This document shows positions 61,927-64,000 of a stretch of 64,000 nt of DNA, piece by piece. Source of the DNA: Pedobacter sp. (GTDB taxonomy: Bacteria; Bacteroidota; Bacteroidia; Sphingobacteriales; Sphingobacteriaceae); NCBI GenBank assembly GCA_031119475.1, contig JAVHXV010000001.1, positions 1,132,511-1,196,510 on the forward strand. The letters run 5' to 3'. The translations under genes were made by a program, and so were the position numbers. The stretch's first letter is position 1, and each line of letters opens with the position of its first letter. The notes beneath the pieces were generated by a model. The model made no database searches. It worked only from the letters and a program-made list of their open reading frames with translations, and had not been told where the DNA came from.

Positions 61927-62747
61927 TGAAAAGGTTTTTGATCGTATTGGCGATGATTCTTGTTGTGTACAGCCAACTATGGGCACAATCGCCCAAGTAT
62001 ACGCTTTTTCATCCTTTGCCGAAAGCAAACATGCGCGAAATGAGCACCGATCGTCCGGATATTACCGAAAGTCCATATAGTGTAGATGCAGGCCATTTTC
62101 AGTTGGAAACCGATTTATTTAAAACGAGCAGAAATAAACAGGATGGCATGACTTCGGTAGAAAACAACATTAACCTGGCCAACCTGAAACTGGGCCTGAC
62201 CAAAAACATAGACCTACAACTGGTGGTGGCGAGCTATGTTCAAACTTACGAAAAGGATGTTGCAGGAAGTCATACAGATACCGATAACGGTTTTGGCGAC
62301 CTTACCCTTAGGCTTAAATATAACCTTTGGGGAAATGATGGTGGAAAAACGGCTTTTGCTGTGATGCCCTATGTCAATTTTCCTACAAGCAGAGGGAACA
62401 GTTATACTGAACCGGGCGTAGTATTCCCGTTTGGCATGGATCTGGGCAATGATTTTAGCTTTGGCACACAGGTTCAATTCGATCTCCTGAAATCGGTCTT
62501 TTCGTCGGGCTATCACGGTAGTATCCTTCAATCTGCTACAATTGGCAAAGAATTGACAAAATCGTTGGAAACCTTTGTAGAGAGCTATTATGTGTATGAT
62601 TTCGAAGGCCAGAAAGCACAGGTTTCCCTTAATGGCGGACTGGCCTATGCTGTTACTCCTAATATAAAATTTGACGCCGGTTTTAATCTGGGGCTGACCA
62701 AAAACACAGATAAAGTTTACTTTATCGGCTTTTCTTTCAGATATTAG
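61926..62747 (+). CDS. Outer-membrane protein, PF13557 (phenol MetA pathway) type
   Basis: The 273-residue protein has a signal peptide (MKRFLIVLAMILVVYSQLWA) and an all-beta barrel pattern with STDRPDITESPYSVDAGHFQ, TKNIDLQLVV, NGFGDLTLRLKYNLWG and terminal FIGFSFRY. Such proteins are called putative transporters. Because the ATG overlaps the Nramp stop by one base (TAATG), it is co-translated and may be the outer-membrane entry for the same metal. Confidence 0.85.
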   Translation: MKRFLIVLAMILVVYSQLWAQSPKYTLFHPLPKANMREMSTDRPDITESPYSVDAGHFQLETDLFKTSRNKQDGMTSVENNINLANLKLGLTKNIDLQLVVASYVQTYEKDVAGSHTDTDNGFGDLTLRLKYNLWGNDGGKTAFAVMPYVNFPTSRGNSYTEPGVVFPFGMDLGNDFSFGTQVQFDLLKSVFSSGYHGSILQSATIGKELTKSLETFVESYYVYDFEGQKAQVSLNGGLAYAVTPNIKFDAGFNLGLTKNTDKVYFIGFSFRY

Positions 62748-62755
62748 CGCCGAAT

Positions 62756-63205
62756 ATGAAAAACGATGTCCAGATTAAAAATAAACGCGCTTATTTCGAC
62801 TATCATATCCTAGATAGTTATGTAGCCGGAATTGCATTGCTGGGGACAGAGATCAAGGCCATTAGACAGGGAAAGGCAAATATGACCGATGCCTTTTGCA
62901 TGTTCGTTGGCAACCAGCTCTACGTCAGGAACCTCCATATTTCAGAATATAGCCATAGTTCATTTCGCCATCACGACATTAAGCGAGACAGGGTGCTGTT
63001 GCTGCAGAAAAGAGAACTGAAAAAACTAAGGGTCAAGGGCGAGGAAAAAGGATTCACGATTGTGCCATTGAGGATTTTCACTAATGAACGGGGTTTTGCC
63101 AAAATGGAGATTGCGCTGGCCCAGGGAAAAAAGGAATTCGACAAACGCGATAGTATCAAAGAGCGGGAAAGTAAACGTGAACTGGATCGGGTGATGAAAC
63201 AGTAG
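62756..63205 (+). CDS. smpB: SsrA-binding protein SmpB
   Basis: The 149-residue protein matches SmpB: IKNKRAYFDYHILDSYVAGI, GTEIKAIRQGKANMTDAFC, NLHISEYSHSS, LLLQKRELKKL, ERGFAKMEIALAQGKKEFDK and a basic C-terminal tail. It brings tmRNA to stalled ribosomes. It lies 8 bases after the barrel gene. The ssrA gene itself was not seen in the window. Confidence 0.96.
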   Translation: MKNDVQIKNKRAYFDYHILDSYVAGIALLGTEIKAIRQGKANMTDAFCMFVGNQLYVRNLHISEYSHSSFRHHDIKRDRVLLLQKRELKKLRVKGEEKGFTIVPLRIFTNERGFAKMEIALAQGKKEFDKRDSIKERESKRELDRVMKQ

Positions 63206-63336
63206 ATTAGTTTATAGTTGGTAGTTGCCAGTTTGCAGTTGCCAGTTTACAGTTGCCAGTTTATCTCAAAGTGACAGTATTAAGTCGATAGTTGTGAACT
63301 AATAACTAAAAACTGTTAACTAGTAACTGATAACCA
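63206..63336. repeat. gttgccagttt-word repeats
   Basis: tagttgccagtttgcagttgcc words (period 11) run from 63215 to 63262, then aactgttaactagtaactg words to 63335. The block lies between convergent smpB and pcm. Confidence 0.8.
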
Positions 63337-63993
63337 TCACCAGGCTTGATCGCCGACCAATGGAACAAACCTAAAAGTATCCAATTCAATTTTTTCAAAG
63401 TCATTTTCGCCAGCCCGGATTACGGTAATCATTTTTTGCGATTTTTCATTTCCTACCGGGATGACAAGGATGCCCCCAATTTTTAGCTGTCTCAATAAGA
63501 TTTCTGGTACAAAAGGCGCACCGGCAGTAACAATGATCTTGTGGTAGGGGGCGTGGGCTTCTATGCCTTTTGATCCATCGCCCAAAAAGAAGTTAGCCTT
63601 ATAGCCCATTCCAGGCAGCACCTTAATGGTATGGCTATAAATGTTTGGTTGTCTTTCAATCGTAAATACTTTCGCACCCAATTCCATCAGGATGCAGGTC
63701 TGATATCCTGAACCTGTACCAATTTCGAGCACTTTATCTCCCTTTTGGATGTGCAGCAATTCGGTCTGATAGGCAACAGTATAGGGTTGGGAGATGGTCT
63801 GCCCATCACCTATCGGGAAGGCAATGTCTTTATAGGCCTGATTCCAAAAAGTCTCATCAAAAAAGAAATGCCGTGGAACTTTGCCGATGGCATTCAATAC
63901 GGCCTCATCGGTTATTCCCCTATCCCTAAGCAGGGCAACCAGCTTTTTTCTTGCTCCCCTTTCCCTATAATTGTCAATAAACTTGTAGGCCAT
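63337..63993 (-). CDS. pcm: Protein-L-isoaspartate O-methyltransferase
   Basis: The 218-residue protein has the PCMT fold: NQAYKDIAFPIGDGQTISQP (substrate loop), KVLEIGTGSGYQTCILMELG (SAM motif I, ~90-110), VFTIERQPNIY and HKIIVTAGAPFVPEILLRQL. It methylates damaged isoaspartyl residues for repair. The start codon at 63991-63993 leaves only seven bases to the window edge, so the gene is complete, though a longer N terminus beyond the edge cannot be excluded. Confidence 0.93.
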   Translation of the reverse strand: MAYKFIDNYRERGARKKLVALLRDRGITDEAVLNAIGKVPRHFFFDETFWNQAYKDIAFPIGDGQTISQPYTVAYQTELLHIQKGDKVLEIGTGSGYQTCILMELGAKVFTIERQPNIYSHTIKVLPGMGYKANFFLGDGSKGIEAHAPYHKIIVTAGAPFVPEILLRQLKIGGILVIPVGNEKSQKMITVIRAGENDFEKIELDTFRFVPLVGDQAW

Positions 63994-64000
63994 GATGCCC

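Overview
The window reads as chromosome of a Bacteroidota bacterium, most likely a Sphingobacteriaceae member close to Pedobacter. The evidence is a type IX secretion (T9SS) type B sorting domain next to a PorP/SprF protein, promoters of the TTTG-N17-23-TAnnTTTG kind, a one-piece regulator-propeller histidine kinase, Mpl, an alternative GlmU-like protein, C-minus L31, a type 3-like ProRS and futalosine-pathway MqnC. No integrase, transposase, phage module or CRISPR array was found. Coding is dense on both strands. Many gaps are filled by simple tandem repeats that use a different short word at each site.

Layout: 0.3-1.4 kb carries two small overlapping accessory genes (YdeI-like, DUF4256). 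1.6-5.6 kb is a T9SS surface locus: two secreted Ig-like proteins, a secreted protein with a type B sorting domain, and PorP/SprF. 5.6-6.3 kb is repeat-rich and ends at tRNA-Pro. 6.3-11.1 kb has a YceI-like protein and two two-component gene pairs. 11.1-11.8 kb has two small proteins, tRNA-Ser and a duplicated tRNA-Ser tail. 11.9-18.1 kb holds a PgpH-type HD phosphohydrolase, thiolase, a secreted unknown and a POT peptide transporter. 18.3-24.5 kb holds a DPM1-like glycosyltransferase, a YdeI/DUF1905 protein, a TIGR02757 protein, a cystathionine synthase/lyase and ProS. 24.6-31.4 kb holds a Tyr-rich lipoprotein, a FadL-like porin, an M16 peptidase pair, MqnC and a small exported protein.

31.4-33.1 kb encodes two exported ferritin-like proteins. 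33.4-37.1 kb encodes a LytTR regulator with its propeller kinase. 37.6-41.6 kb has an acidic microprotein, a GNAT-like protein, a GIY-YIG nuclease set between palindromic repeats, an XRE regulator and Mpl. 41.8-45.1 kb has PrmA, TpiA, GlmU-like and L31. 45.5-50.1 kb has an amidase, a membrane-anchored AraC regulator with an HTH-less relative, and methylmalonyl-CoA epimerase. 50.3-52.5 kb is an iscS-iscU-iscA operon. 52.7-64 kb has acyl-CoA synthetase, LysS, small proteins, Ung, Lrp, a manganese module (MntR-like, Nramp-UspA fusion, outer-membrane protein), SmpB and Pcm.

The most interesting items are the GIY-YIG gene enclosed by a repeated ~70-bp palindrome, a 42-bp dispersed repeat that could fold as a mini-cloverleaf, the three-part T9SS adhesin locus, the Nramp-UspA fusion behind a promoter-embedded palindrome, a duplicated tRNA-Ser 3' end with its terminator, and a 40-residue protein too short for routine gene callers. 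All functional calls come from motif reading; no database search was run.
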